From Ptiloglossa arizonensis (lineage: Eukaryota; Arthropoda; Insecta; Hymenoptera; Colletidae): a stretch of 64,000 nt of DNA. This document shows, one piece after another, positions 27,901 to 43,705 of this stretch (position 1 is the stretch's first letter; every line of letters starts with the position of its first letter). The stretch is taken from NCBI RefSeq assembly GCF_051014685.1, contig NW_027478775.1, positions 186,001 through 250,000 of the forward strand, read 5' to 3'. The notes under the pieces were generated by a model. It ran no database searches and was not told where the DNA came from. It saw only the letters and a list, made by a program, of their open reading frames with translations. The translations under genes and the position numbers were made by a program.

Positions 27901-29411
27901 GTTATACGTTATATGTTATACGTTATACGTTATATGTTATACGTTATACGTTATACGTTATACGTTATACGTTATACGTTATACGTTATACGGTATACGT
28001 TATACGTTGTACGTTACATGTTATACGTTATACGTTATACGTTATACGATATACGTTATACGTTATACGTTATACGTTATACGTTATACGTTATACGTTA
28101 TACGCTATACGTTACATGTTATACGTTATACATTATACGTTATACGTTATACGTTATACGTTATACGTTATACGTTATACGTTATACGTTATACGTCATA
28201 GGCTATACGTTATACGATATACGTTATACGTTATACGTTATACGTTATATGTTATACGTTATACGTTATACGTTATACATTATACGTTATACGTTATACG
28301 TTATACGTTATACGTTATACGTCATAGGTTATACGTTATACGTTATGCGGTATACGTTATACATTATACGTTATACGATATACGTTATACGTTATGCGTT
28401 ATGCGTTCTTCGTTACACGTTATACGTTATTCGGTATGCGTTATACGTTATATTTTATACGTTATACGTTATACGTTATACGTTATATGTTATACGTTAT
28501 ACGTTATATGTTATACGTTATACGTTATACGTTATACGTTATACGTTATACGTTATACGTTATACGTTATACGTTATACGTTATACGTTATACGTTATAC
28601 GTTATACGTTATACGTTATACGTTATACGTTATACGTTATACGTTATACGTTATACGTTATACGTTATACGTTATACGTTATACGTTATACGTTATACGT
28701 TATACGTTATACGTTATACGTTATACGTTATACGTTATACGTTATACATTATACGTTATACGTTATACGTTATACGTTATACGTTATACGTCATAGGTTA
28801 TACGTTATACGTTATGCGGTATACGTTATACATTATACGTTATACGATAAACGTTATACGTTATGCGTTATGCGTTCTTCGTTACACGTTATACGTTATT
28901 CGGTATGCGTTATACGTTATACGTTATACGTTATACGTTATACGTTATACGTTATACGTTATACGTTATACGTTATACGTTATACGTTATACGTTATACG
29001 TTATACGTTATACGTTATACGTTATACGTTATACGTTATACGTTATACGTTATACGTTATACGTTATACGTCATAGGTTATACGTTATACGTTATGCGGT
29101 ATACGTTATACATTATACGTTATACGATATACGTTATACGTTATGCGTTATGCGTTCTTCGTTACACGTTATACGTTATTCGGTATGCGTTATACGTTAT
29201 ATTTTATACGTTATACGTTATACGTTATACGTTATATGTTATACGTTATACGTTATATGTTATACGTTATACGTTATACGTTATACGTTATACGTTATAC
29301 GTTATACGTTATACGTTATACGTTATACGTTATACGTTATACGTTATACGTTATACGTTATACGTTATACGTTATACGTTATACGTTATACGTTATACGT
29401 TATACGTTATA
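24960..29411 (+). repeat. Mega-unit 1 (4,452 bp)
   Basis: It runs from the CGTTACG unit at 24960 to the next at 29412, 636 units. It shares its first 1.7 kb with mega-units 2 and 3: a paired CGTTACG motif, A (25146), a CGTTAGG-CTTTATA pair, E (25618), A (25888), C (26200), H (26500). The second half, 27.4-29.4 kb, is made of several H and A copies with TTTTATA and TGTTATA markers and is shorter than the matching part of mega-unit 2. Confidence 0.75.
26190..26350 (+). repeat. HOR block C, reference copy
   Basis: After CGCTATA-CGTTACA-TGTTATA, the block has CGTAGTA-TGTAATG-CGTCATA-CGTTTTA, canonical units, CGGTATA, CGTTGTA, CGTTACA-TGTTATA, and then a second CGGTATA, CGTTGTA, CGTTACA-TGTTATA. 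TGTAATG is the most divergent common unit in the array, differing from the canonical unit at three positions, so it is a good probe target. Nineteen copies were found, the first here and the last at 63110, all in the same orientation. Confidence 0.85.
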
Positions 29412-32400
29412 CGTTACGCGTTATACGTTATACGTCATAGGTTCTACGTTATACGTTATGCGTTATACGTTATACATTATACGTTATACGATATACGTTA
29501 TACGTTACGCGTTATACGTTATACGTCATAGGTTATACGTTATACGTTATGCGTTATACGTTATACATTATACGTTATACGGTATACGTTATACGTTATG
29601 CGTTATGCGTTCTTCGTTACACGTTATACGTTATTCGGTATGCGTTATACGTTATACGTTATACGTTATACGTTATACGTTATACGTTATACGTTATACG
29701 TTATACGTTATACGTTATACGTTATACGTTATACGATATACGTTATACGTTATACGTTATACGTTATACGTTATACGTTATACGTTAGGCTTTATACGTT
29801 ATACGTTATACGTTATATGTTATACGTTATACGTTATACGTTACACGTTATACGTCATAGGTTATACGTTATACGTTATACGTTATACGTTATACGTTAT
29901 ACGTTATACGTTATACGTTATACGTTATACGTTATACGTTATACGTTATACGTTATACGTTATACGTTATACGTCATAGGTTATACATTATATGTTATAC
30001 GTTATGCGTTATACGTTGTACGTTATGCGTTATACGTTATGCGTTATGCTTTATACGTTGTACGATATTCGTTATACGTTATACGTTATTAGTTATACGT
30101 TATACGGTATACGTTATACGTTGAACGTTACATGTTATACGTTATACGTTATACGTTATACGATATACGTTATACGTTATACGTTATACGTTATACGTTA
30201 TACGTTATACGTCATAGGTTATACATTATACGTTATACGTTATGCGTTATACGTTGTACGTTATACGTTATGCGTTATACGTTATGCGTTATACGTTATA
30301 CATTATACGTTATACGATATACGTTATACGTTATGCGTTATGCGTTCTTCGTTACACGTTATACGTTATTCGGTATGAGTTATACGTTATACGTTATACG
30401 TTATACGTTATACGTTATACGTTATACGTTATACGTTATACGTTATACGTTATACGTTATACGATATACGTTATACGTTATACGTTATACGTTATACGTT
30501 ATACGTTGTACGTCATACGTTATACGTTATACGTTATACGTTAAACGTTATACGTTATACGTTATACGTTATACGTTATACGTTATACGTTATACGTTAT
30601 ACGTTATACGTTATACGTTATACGTTATACGTTATACGCTATACGTTACATGTTATACGTTATACGTAGTATGTAATGCGTCATACGTTTTACGTTATAC
30701 GTTATACGGTATACGTTATACGTTGTACGTTACATGTTATACGTTATACGTTATACGTTATACGGTATACGTTATACGTTGTACGTTACATGTTATACGT
30801 TATACGTTATACGTTATACGATATACGTTATACGTTATACGTTATACGTTATACGTTATACGTTATACGTTATACGTTATACGCTATACGTTACATGTTA
30901 TACGTTATACATTATACGTTATACGTTATACGTTATACGTTATACGTTATACGTTATACGTTATACGTTATACGTCATAGGCTATACGTTATACGATATA
31001 CGTTATACGTTATACGTTATACGTTATATGTTATACGTTATACGTTATACGTTATACATTATACGTTATACGTTATACGTTATACGTTATACGTTATACG
31101 TCATAGGTTATACGTTATACGTTATGCGGTATACGTTATACATTATACGTTATACGATATACGTTATACGTTATGCGTTATGCGTTCTTCGTTACACGTT
31201 ATACGTTATTCGGTATGCGTTATACGTTATATTTTATACGTTATACGTTATACGTTATACGTTATATGTTATACGTTATACGTTATATGTTATACGTTAT
31301 ACGTTATACGTTATACGTTATACGTTATACGTTATACGTTATACGTTATACGTTATACGTTATACGTTATACGTTATACGTTATACGTTATACGTTATAC
31401 GTTATACGTTATACGTTATACGTTATACGTTATACGTTATACGTTATACGTTATACGTTATACGTTATACGTTATACGTTATACGTTATACGTTATACGT
31501 TATACATTATACGTTATACGTTATACGTTATACGTTATACGTTATACGTCATAGGTTATACGTTATACGTTATGCGGTATACGTTATACATTATACGTTA
31601 TACGATAAACGTTATACGTTATGCGTTATGCGTTCTTCGTTACACGTTATACGTTATTCGGTATGCGTTATACGTTATACGTTATACGTTATACGTTATA
31701 CGTTATACGTTATACGTTATACGTTATACGTTATACGTTATACGTTATACGTTATACGTTATACGTTATACGTTATACGTTATACGTTATACGTTATACG
31801 TTATACGTTATACGTTATACGTTATACGTTATACGTTATACGTTATACGTTATACGTCATAGGTTATACGTTATACGTTATGCGGTATACGTTATACATT
31901 ATACGTTATACGATATACGTTATACGTTATGCGTTATGCGTTCTTCGTTACACGTTATACGTTATTCGGTATGCGTTATACGTTATATTTTATACGTTAT
32001 ACGTTATACGTTATACGTTATATGTTATACGTTATACGTTATATGTTATACGTTATACGTTATACGTTATACGTTATACGTTATACGTTATACGTTATAC
32101 GTTATACGTTATACGTTATACGTTATACGTTATACGTTATACGTTATACGTTATACGTTATACGTTATACGTTATACGTTATACGTTATACGTTATACGT
32201 TATACGTTATACGTTATACGTTATACGTTATACGTTATACGTTACACGTTATACGTCATAGGTTATACGTTATACGTTATACGTTATACGTTATACGTTA
32301 TACGTTATACGTTATACGTTATACGTTATACGTTATACGTCATAGGTTATACATTATACGTTATACGTTATGCGTTATACGTTGAACGTTATACGCTATA

Positions 32401-35400
32401 CGTTACATGTTATACGTTATACATTATACGTTATACGTTATACGTTATACGTTATACGTTATACGTTATACGTTATACGTTATACGTCATAGGCTATACG
32501 TTATACGATATACGTTATACGTTATACGTTATACGTTATATGTTATACGTTATACGTTATACGTTATACATTATACGTTATACGTTATACGTTATACGTT
32601 ATACGTTATACGTCATAGGTTATACGTTATACGTTATGCGGTATACGTTATACATTATACGTTATACGATATACGTTATACGTTATGCGTTATGCGTTCT
32701 TCGTTACACGTTATACGTTATGCGGTATGCGTTATACGTTATATTTTATACGTTATACGTTATACGTTATACGTTATATGTTATACGTTATACGTTATAT
32801 GTTATTCGTTATACGTTATACGTTATACGTTATACGTTATACGTTATACGTTATACGTTATACGTTATACGTTACATGTTATACGTTATACGTAGTATGT
32901 AATGCGTCATACGTTTTACGTTATACGTTATACGGTATACGTTATACGTTGTACGTTACATGTTATACGTTATACGTTATACGTTATACGGTATACGTTA
33001 TACGTTGTACGTTACATGTTATACGTTATACGTTATACGTTATACGATATACGTTATACGTTATACGTTATACGTTATACGTTATACGTTATACGTTGTA
33101 CGTTATACGTTAAACGTTATACGTTATACGTTATACGTTATACGTTATACGTTATACGTTATACGTTATACGTTATACGTTATACGTTATACGTTATACG
33201 TTATACGTTATACGTTATACGTTATACGTTATACGTTATACGATATACGTTATACGTTATACGTTGTACGTTATACGTTATACGTTATACGTTATACGTT
33301 ATACGTTATACGTTATACGTTATACGTTATACGTTATACGTTATACGTTATACGTTATACGTTATACGTTATACGTTATACGTTATACGTTATACGTTAT
33401 ACGTTATACGTTATACGTTATACGTTATACGTTATACGTTATACGTTATACGTTATACGTTATACGTTATACGTTATACGTAATACATTATACGTTATAC
33501 GTTATACGTTATACGTTATACGTTATACGTCATAGGTTATACGTTATACGTTATGCGGTATACGTTATACATTATACGTTATACGATAATCGTTATACGT
33601 TATGCGTTATGCGTTCTTCGTTACACGTTATACGTTATTCGGTATGCGTTATACGTTATACGTTATACGTTATACGTTATACGTTATACGTTATACGATA
33701 TACGTTATACGTTATACGTTGTACGTTATACGTTATACGTTGTACGTTACACGTTATACGTTGTACGTTATACGTTATACGTTATACGTTATACGTTATA
33801 CGTTATACGTTGTACGTTATACGTTATACGTTCTACGTTATACGTTATACGTTGTACGTTATACGTTAAACGTTATACGTTATACGTTATACGTTATACG
33901 TTATACGTTATACGTTATACGTTATACGTTATACGTTATACGTTATACGTTATACGTTATACGTTATACGTTATACGTTATACGTTATACGTTATACGAT
34001 ATACGTTATACGTTATACGTTGTACGTTATACGTTATACGTTATACGTTATACGTTATACGTTATACGTTATACGTTATACGTTATACGTTATACGTTAT
34101 ACGTTATACGTTATACGTTATACGTTATACGTTATACGTTATACGTTATACGTTATACGTTATACGTTATACGTTATACGTTATACGCTATACGTTACAT
34201 GTTATACGTTATACGTAGTATGTAATGCGTCATACGTTTTACGTTATACGTTATACGGTATACGTTATACGTTGTACGTTACATGTTATACGTTATACGT
34301 TATACGTTATACGGTATACGTTATACGTTGTACGTTACATGTTATACGTTATACGTTATACGTTATACGATATACGTTATACGTTATACGTTATACGTTA
34401 TACGTTATACGTTATACGTTATACGTTATACGCTATACGTTACATGTTATACGTTATACATTATACGTTATACGTTATACGTTATACGTTATACGTTATA
34501 CGTTATACGTTATACGTTATACGTTATACGTTATACGTCATAGGTTATACGTTATACGTTATACGTTATGCGTTATACGTTATGCGTTATACGTTATTCG
34601 TTATACGTTATGCGTTATACGTTGTACGATATTCGTTATACGTTATACGTTATTAGTTATACGTTATACGGTATACGTTATACGTTGTACGTTACATGTT
34701 ATAAGTTGTACGTTATACGTTATACGATATACGTTATACGTTAAACGTTATACGTTATACGTTATACGTTATATGTTATACGTTATACATTATACGTTAT
34801 ACGTTATACGTTATACGTTATACGTTATACGTTATACGTTATACGTTATACGTTATACGTTATACGTTATACGTTATACGTTATACGTTATACGTTATAC
34901 GTTATACGTTATACGTTATACGTTATACGTTATACGTTATACGTTATACGTTATACGTTATACGTTATACGTTATACGTTATACGTTATACGTTATACGT
35001 CATAGGTTATACGTTATACGTTATACGTTATGCGTTATACGTTATGCGTTATACGTTATACGTTATACGTTATGCGTTATACGTTGTACGATATTCGTTA
35101 TACGTTATACGTTATACGTTATACGTTATACGTTATACGTTATACGTTATACGTTATACGTTATACGTTATACGTTATACGTTATACGTTATACGTTATA
35201 CGTTATACGTCATAGGTTATACGTTATACGTTATGCGTTATACGTTATACATTATACGTTATACGGTATACGTTATACGTTATGCGTTATGCGTTCTTCG
35301 TTACACGTTATACGTTATTCGGTATGCGTTATACGTTATACGTTATACGTTATACGTTATACGTTATACGTTATACGTTATACGTTATACGTTATACGTT

Positions 35401-36488
35401 ATACGTTATACGTTATACGTTATACGTTATACGTTATACGTTATACGTTATACGTTATACGTTATACGTTATACGTTATACGTTATACGTTATACGTTAC
35501 GCGTTATACGTTATACGTTACACGTTATACGTTATACGTTATACGTTATACGATATACGTTATACGTTATACGTTGTACGTTATACGTTATACGTTGTAC
35601 GTTATACGTTATACGTTGTACGTTATACGTTATACGTTATACGTTATACGTTATACGTTATACGTTATACGTTATACGTTATACGTTATACGTTATACGT
35701 TATACGTTATACGTTATACGTTATACGTTATACGTTATACGTTATACGTTATACGTTATACGTTATACGTTATACGTTATACGTTATACGTTATACGTTA
35801 TACGATATACGTTATACGTTATACGTTATACGGTATACGTTATACGTTGTACGTCATACGTTATACGTTATACGTTATACGTTAAACGTTATACGTTATA
35901 CGTTATACGTTATACGTTATACGTTATACGTTATACGTTATACGTTATACGTTATACGTTATACGTTATACGCTATACGTTACATGTTATACGTTATACG
36001 TAGTATGTAATGCGTCATACGTTTTACGTTATACGTTATACGGTATACGTTATACGTTGTACGTTACATGTTATACGTTATACGTTATACGTTATACGGT
36101 ATACGTTATACGTTGTACGTTACATGTTATACGTTATACGTTATACGTTATACGATATACGTTATACGTTATACGTTATACGTTGTACGTTATACGTTAT
36201 ACGTTATACGCTATACGTTACATGTTATACGTTATACATTATACGTTGTACGTCATACGTTATACGTTATACGTTATACGTTATACGTTATACGTTATAC
36301 GTCATAGGCTATACGTTATACGATATACGTTATACGTTATACGTTATACGTTATATGTTATACGTTATACGTTATACGTTATACATTATACGTTATACGT
36401 TATACGTTATACGTTATACGTTATACGTCATAGGTTATACGTTATACGTTATGCGGTATACGTTATACATTATACGTTATACGATATA
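29412..36488 (+). repeat. Mega-unit 2 (7,077 bp)
   Basis: It spans 1,011 units, from the CGTTACG unit at 29412 to that at 36489. It contains A copies 29598 to 35282, C copies 30666, 32892, 34215 and 36000, H copies 30973, 32485 and 36300, and E copies 30063, 34627 and 35089. Mega-unit 3 repeats almost all of this order. The stretch 32.9-34.2 kb is rich in long canonical runs with CGTTGTA and CGATATA markers. Confidence 0.8.
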
Positions 36489-39400
36489 CGTTACGCGTTA
36501 TACGTTATACGTCATAGGTTCTACGTTATACGTTATGCGTTATACGTTATACATTATACGTTATACGATATACGTTATTCGTTACGCGTTATACGTTATA
36601 CGTCATAGGTTATACGTTATACGTTATGCGTTATACGTTATACATTATACGTTATACGGTATACGTTATACGTTATGCGTTATGCGTTCTTCGTTACACG
36701 TTATACGTTATTCGGTATGCGTTATACGTTATACGTTATACGTTATACGTTATACGTTATACGTTATACGTTATACGTTATACGTTATACGTTATACGTT
36801 ATACGTTATACGATATACGTTATACGTTATACGTTATACGTTATACGTTATACGTTATACGTTAGGCTTTATACGTTATACGTTATACGTTATATGTTAT
36901 ACGTTATACGTTATACGTTACACGTTATACGTCATAGGTTATACGTTATACGTTATACGTTATACGTTATACGTTATACGTTATACGTTATACGTTATAC
37001 GTTATACGTTATACGTTATACGTTATACGTTATACGTTATACGTCATAGGTTATACATTATATGTTATACGTTATGCGTTATACGTTGTACGTTATGCGT
37101 TATACGTTATGCGTTATGCTTTATACGTTGTACGATATTCGTTATACGTTATACGTTATTAGTTATACGTTATACGGTATACGTTATACGTTGAACGTTA
37201 CATGTTATACGTTATACGTTATACGTTATACGATATACGTTATACGTTATACGTTATACGTTATACGTTATACGTTATACGTCATAGGTTATACATTATA
37301 CGTTATACGTTATGCGTTATACGTTGTACGTTATACGTTATGCGTTATACGTTATGCGTTATACGTTATACATTATACGTTATACGATATACGTTATACG
37401 TTATGCGTTATGCGTTCTTCGTTACACGTTATACGTTATTCGGTATGAGTTATACGTTATACGTTATACGTTATACGTTATACGTTATACGTTATACGTT
37501 ATACGTTATACGTTATACGTTATACGTTATACGATATACGTTATACGTTATACGTTATACGTTATACGTTATACGTTATACGTTGTACGTCATACGTTAT
37601 ACGTTATACGTTATACGTTAAACGTTATACGTTATACGTTATACGTTATACGTTATACGTTATACGTTATACGTTATACGTTATACGTTATACGTTATAC
37701 GTTATACGTTATACGCTATACGTTACATGTTATACGTTATACGTAGTATGTAATGCGTCATACGTTTTACGTTATACGTTATACGGTATACGTTATACGT
37801 TGTACGTTACATGTTATACGTTATACGTTATACGTTATACGGTATACGTTATACGTTGTACGTTACATGTTATACGTTATACGTTATACGTTATACGATA
37901 TACGTTATACGTTATACGTTATACGTTATACGTTATACGTTATACGTTATACGCTATACGTTACATGTTATACGTTATACATTATACGTTATACGTTATA
38001 CGTTATACGTTATACGTTATACGTTATACGTTATACGTTATACGTCATAGGCTATACGTTATACGATATACGTTATACGTTATACGTTATACGTTATATG
38101 TTATACGTTATACGTTATACGTTATACATTATACGTTATACGTTATACGTTATACGTTATACGTTATACGTCGTAGGTTATACGTTATACGTTATGCGGT
38201 ATACGTTATACATTATACGTTATACGATATACGTTATACGTTATGCGTTATGCGTTCTTCGTTACACGTTATACGTTATTCGGTATGCGTTATACGTTAT
38301 ATTTTATACGTTATACGTTATACGTTATACGTTATATGTTATACGTTATACGTTATATGTTATACGTTATACGTTATACGTTATACGTTATACGTTATAC
38401 GTTATACGTTATACGTTATACGTTATACGTTATACGTTATACGTTATACGTTATACGTTATACGTTATACGTTATACGTTATACGTTATACGTTATACGT
38501 TATACGTTATACGTTATACGTTATACGTTATACGTTATACGTTATACGTTATACGTTATACGTTATACGTTATACATTATACGTTATACGTTATACGTTA
38601 TACGTTATACGTTATACGTCATAGGTTATACGTTATACGTTATGCGGTATACGTTATACATTATACGTTATACGATAAACGTTATACGTTATGCGTTATG
38701 CGTTCTTCGTTACACGTTATACGTTATTCGGTATGCGTTATACGTTATACGTTATACGTTATACGTTATACGTTATACGTTATACGTTATACGTTATACG
38801 TTATACGTTATACGTTATACGTTATACGTTATACGTTATACGTTATACGTTATACGTTATACGTTATACGTTATACGTTATACGTTATACGTTATACGTT
38901 ATACGTTATACGTTATACGTCATAGGTTATACGTTATACGTTATGCGGTATACGTTATACATTATACGTTATACGATATACGTTATACGTTATGCGTTAT
39001 GCGTTCTTCGTTACACGTTATACGTTATTCGGTATGCGTTATACGTTATATTTTATACGTTATACGTTATACGTTATACGTTATATGTTATACGTTATAC
39101 GTTATATGTTATACGTTATACGTTATACGTTATACGTTATACGTTATACGTTATACGTTATACGTTATACGTTATACGTTATACGTTATACGTTATACGT
39201 TATACGTTATACGTTATACGTTATACGTTATACGTTATACGTTATACGTTATACGTTATACGTTATACGTTATACGTTATACGTTATACGTTATACGTTA
39301 CACGTTATACGTCATAGGTTATACGTTATACGTTATACGTTATACGTTATACGTTATACGTTATACGTTATACGTTATACGTTATACGTTATACGTCATA

Positions 39401-42400
39401 GGTTATACATTATACGTTATACGTTATGCGTTATACGTTGAACGTTATACGCTATACGTTACATGTTATACGTTATACATTATACGTTATACGTTATACG
39501 TTATACGTTATACGTTATACGTTATACGTTATACGTTATACGTTATACGTCATAGGCTATACGTTATACGATATACGTTATACGTTATACGTTATACGTT
39601 ATATGTTATACGTTATACGTTATACGTTATACATTATACGTTATACGTTATACGTTATACGTTATACGTTATACGTCATAGGTTATACGTTATACGTTAT
39701 GCGGTATACGTTATACATTATACGTTATACGATATACGTTATACGTTATGCGTTATGCGTTCTTCGTTACACGTTATACGTTATGCGGTATGCGTTATAC
39801 GTTATATTTTATACGTTATACGTTATACGTTATACGTTATATGTTATACGTTATACGTTATATGTTATACGTTATACGTTATACGTTATACGTTATACGT
39901 TATACGTTATACGTTATACGTTATACGTTATACGTTACATGTTATACGTTATACGTAGTATGTAATGCGTCATACGTTTTACGTTATACGTTATACGGTA
40001 TACGTTATACGTTGTACGTTACATGTTATACGTTATACGTTATACGTTATACGGTATACGTTATACGTTGTACGTTACATGTTATACGTTATACGTTATA
40101 CGTTATACGATATACGTTATACGTTATACGTTATACGTTATACGTTATACGTTATACGTTGTACGTTATACGTTAAACGTTATACGTTATACGTTATACG
40201 TTATACGTTATGCGTTATGCGTTCTTCGTTACACGTTATACGTTATTCGGTATGCGTTATACGTTATACGTCATAGGTTATACGTTATACGTTATGCGGT
40301 ATACGTTATACATTATACGTTATACGATATACGTTATACGTTATGCGTTATGCGTTCTTCGTTACACGTTATACGTTATGCGGTATGCGTTATACGTTAT
40401 ATTTTATACGTTATACGTTATACGTTATACGTTATATGTTATACGTTATACGTTATATGTTATACGTTATACGTTATACGTTATACGTTATACGTTATAC
40501 GTTATACGTTATACGTTATACGTTATACGTTACATGTTATACGTTATACGTAGTATGTAATGCGTCATACGTTTTACGTTATACGTTATACGGTATACGT
40601 TATACGTTGTACGTTACATGTTATACGTTATACGTTATACGTTATACGGTATACGTTATACGTTGTACGTTACATGTTATACGTTATACGTTATACGTTA
40701 TACGATATACGTTATACGTTATACGTTATACGTTATACGTTATACGTTATACGTTATACGTTGTACGTTATACGTTAAACGTTATACGTTATACGTTATA
40801 CGTTATACGTTATACGTTATACGTTATACGTTATACGTTATACGTTATACGTTATACGTTATACGTTATACGTTATACGTTATACGTTATACGTTATACG
40901 TTATACGTTATACGATATACGTTATACGTTATACGTTGTACGTTATACGTTATACGTTATACGTTATACGTTATACGTTATACGTTATACGTTATACGTT
41001 ATACGTTATACGTTATACGTTATACGTTATACGTTATACGTTATACGTTATACGTTATACGTTATACGTTATACGTTATACGTTATACGTTATACGTTAT
41101 ACGTTATACGTTATACGTTATACGTTATACGTTATACGTTATACGTTATACGTTATACGTAATACATTATACGTTATACGTTATACGTTATACGTTATAC
41201 GTTATACGTCATAGGTTATACGTTATACGTTATGCGGTATACGTTATACATTATACGTTATACGATAATCGTTATACGTTATGCGTTATGCGTTCTTCGT
41301 TACACGTTATACGTTATTCGGTATGCGTTATACGTTATACGTTATACGTTATACGTTATACGTTATACGTTATACGATATACGTTATACGTTATACGTTG
41401 TACGTTATACGTTATACGTTGTACGTTATACGTTATACGTTGTACGTTATACGTTATACGTTATACGTTATACGTTATACGTTATACGTTGTACGTTATA
41501 CGTTATACGTTCTACGTTATACGTTATACGTTGTACGATATACGTTAAACGTTATACGTTATACGTTATACGTTATACGTTATACGTTATACGTTATACG
41601 TTATACGTTATACGTTATACGTTATACGTTATACGTTATACGTTATACGTTATACGTTATACGTTATACGTTATACGATATACGTTATACGTTATACGTT
41701 GTACGTTATACGTTATACGTTATACGTTATACGTTATACGTTATACGTTATACGTTATACGTTATACGTTATACGTTATACGTTATACGTTATACGTTAT
41801 ACGTTATACGTTATACGTTATACGTTATACGTTATACGTTATACGTTATACGCTATACGTTACATGTTATACGTTATACGTAGTATGTAATGCGTCATAC
41901 GTTTTACGTTATACGTTATACGGTATACGTTATACGTTGTACGTTACATGTTATACGTTATACGTTATACGTTATACGGTATACGTTATACGTTGTACGT
42001 TACATGTTATACGTTATACGTTATACGTTATACGATATACGTTATACGTTATACGTTATACGTTATACGTTATACGTTATACGTTATACGTTATACGCTA
42101 TACGTTACATGTTATACGTTATACATTATACGTTATACGTTATACGTTATACGTTATACGTTATACGTTATACGTTATACGTTATACGTTATACGTTATA
42201 CGTCATAGGTTATACGTTATACGTTATACGTTATGCGTTATACGTTATGCGTTATACGTTATTCGTTATACGTTATGCGTTATACGTTGTACGATATTCG
42301 TTATACGTTATACGTTATTAGTTATACGTTATACGGTATACGTTATACGTTGTACGTTACATGTTATAAGTTGTACGTTATACGTTATACGATATACGTT

Positions 42401-43705
42401 ATACGTTAAACGTTATACGTTATACGTTATACGTTATATGTTATACGTTATACATTATACGTTATACGTTATACGTTATACGTTATACGTTATACGTTAT
42501 ACGTTATACGTTATACGTTATACGTTATACGTTATACGTTATACGTTATACGTTATACGTTATACGTTATACGTTATACGTTATACGTTATACGTTATAC
42601 GTTATACGTTATACGTTATACGTTATACGTTATACGTTATACGTTACACGTTATACGTTATACGTTATACGTTATACGTTATACGTTATACGTTATACGT
42701 TATACGTTATACGTTACGCGTTATACGTTACACGTTATACGTTATACGTTATACGTTATACGTTATACGATATACGTTATACGTTATACGTTGTACGTTA
42801 TACGTTATACGTTGTACGTTATACGTTATACGTTGTACGTTATACGTTATACGTTATACGTTATACGTTATACGTTATACGTTATACGTTATACGTTATA
42901 CGTTATACGTTATACGTTATACGTTATACGTTATACGTTATACGTTATACGTTATACGTTATACGTTATACGTTATACGTTATACGTTATACGTTATACG
43001 TTATACGTTATACGATATACGTTATACGTTATACGTTATACGTTATACGTTATACGTTATACGTTGTACGTCATACGTTATACGTTATACGTTATACGCT
43101 AAACGTTATACGTTATACGTTATACGTTATACGTTATACGTTATACGTTATACGTTATACGTTATACGTTATACGTTATACGTTATACGCTATACGTTAC
43201 ATGTTATACGTTATACGTAGTATGTAATGCGTCATACGTTTTACGTTATACGTTATACGGTATACGTTATACGTTGTACGTTACATGTTATACGTTATAC
43301 GTTATACGTTATACGGTATACGTTATACGTTGTACGTTACATGTTATACGTTATACGTTATACGTTATACGTTATACGATATACGTTATACGTTATACGT
43401 TAAACGTTATACGTTATACGTTATACGTTATACGCTATACGTTACATGTTATACGTTATACATTATACGTTATACGTTATACGTTATACGTTATACGTTA
43501 TACGTTATACGTTATACGTTATACGTCATAGGCTATACGTTATACGATATACGTTATACGTTATACGTTATACGTTATATGTTATACGTTATACGTTATA
43601 CGTTATACATTATACGTTATACGTTATACGTTATACGTTATACGTTATACGTCATAGGTTATACGTTATACGTTATGCGGTATACGTTATACATTATACG
43701 TTATA
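36489..43705 (+). repeat. Mega-unit 3, tandem copy of mega-unit 2
   Basis: Markers match mega-unit 2 at offsets of 7,077 bp (36675 vs 29598), 7,070 bp (38243 vs 31173), 7,063 bp (39748 vs 32685), 7,679 bp (41281 vs 33602), 7,665 bp (41890 vs 34225) and 7,217 bp (43217 vs 36000). The jump of +616 bp (88 units) near 40.0-40.6 kb is an insertion carrying extra A (40210, 40343) and C (40550) copies. The drop of 448 bp (64 units) near 42.6 kb removes the equivalent of the segment with A at 35282. Every step is a multiple of 7. Confidence 0.8.
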
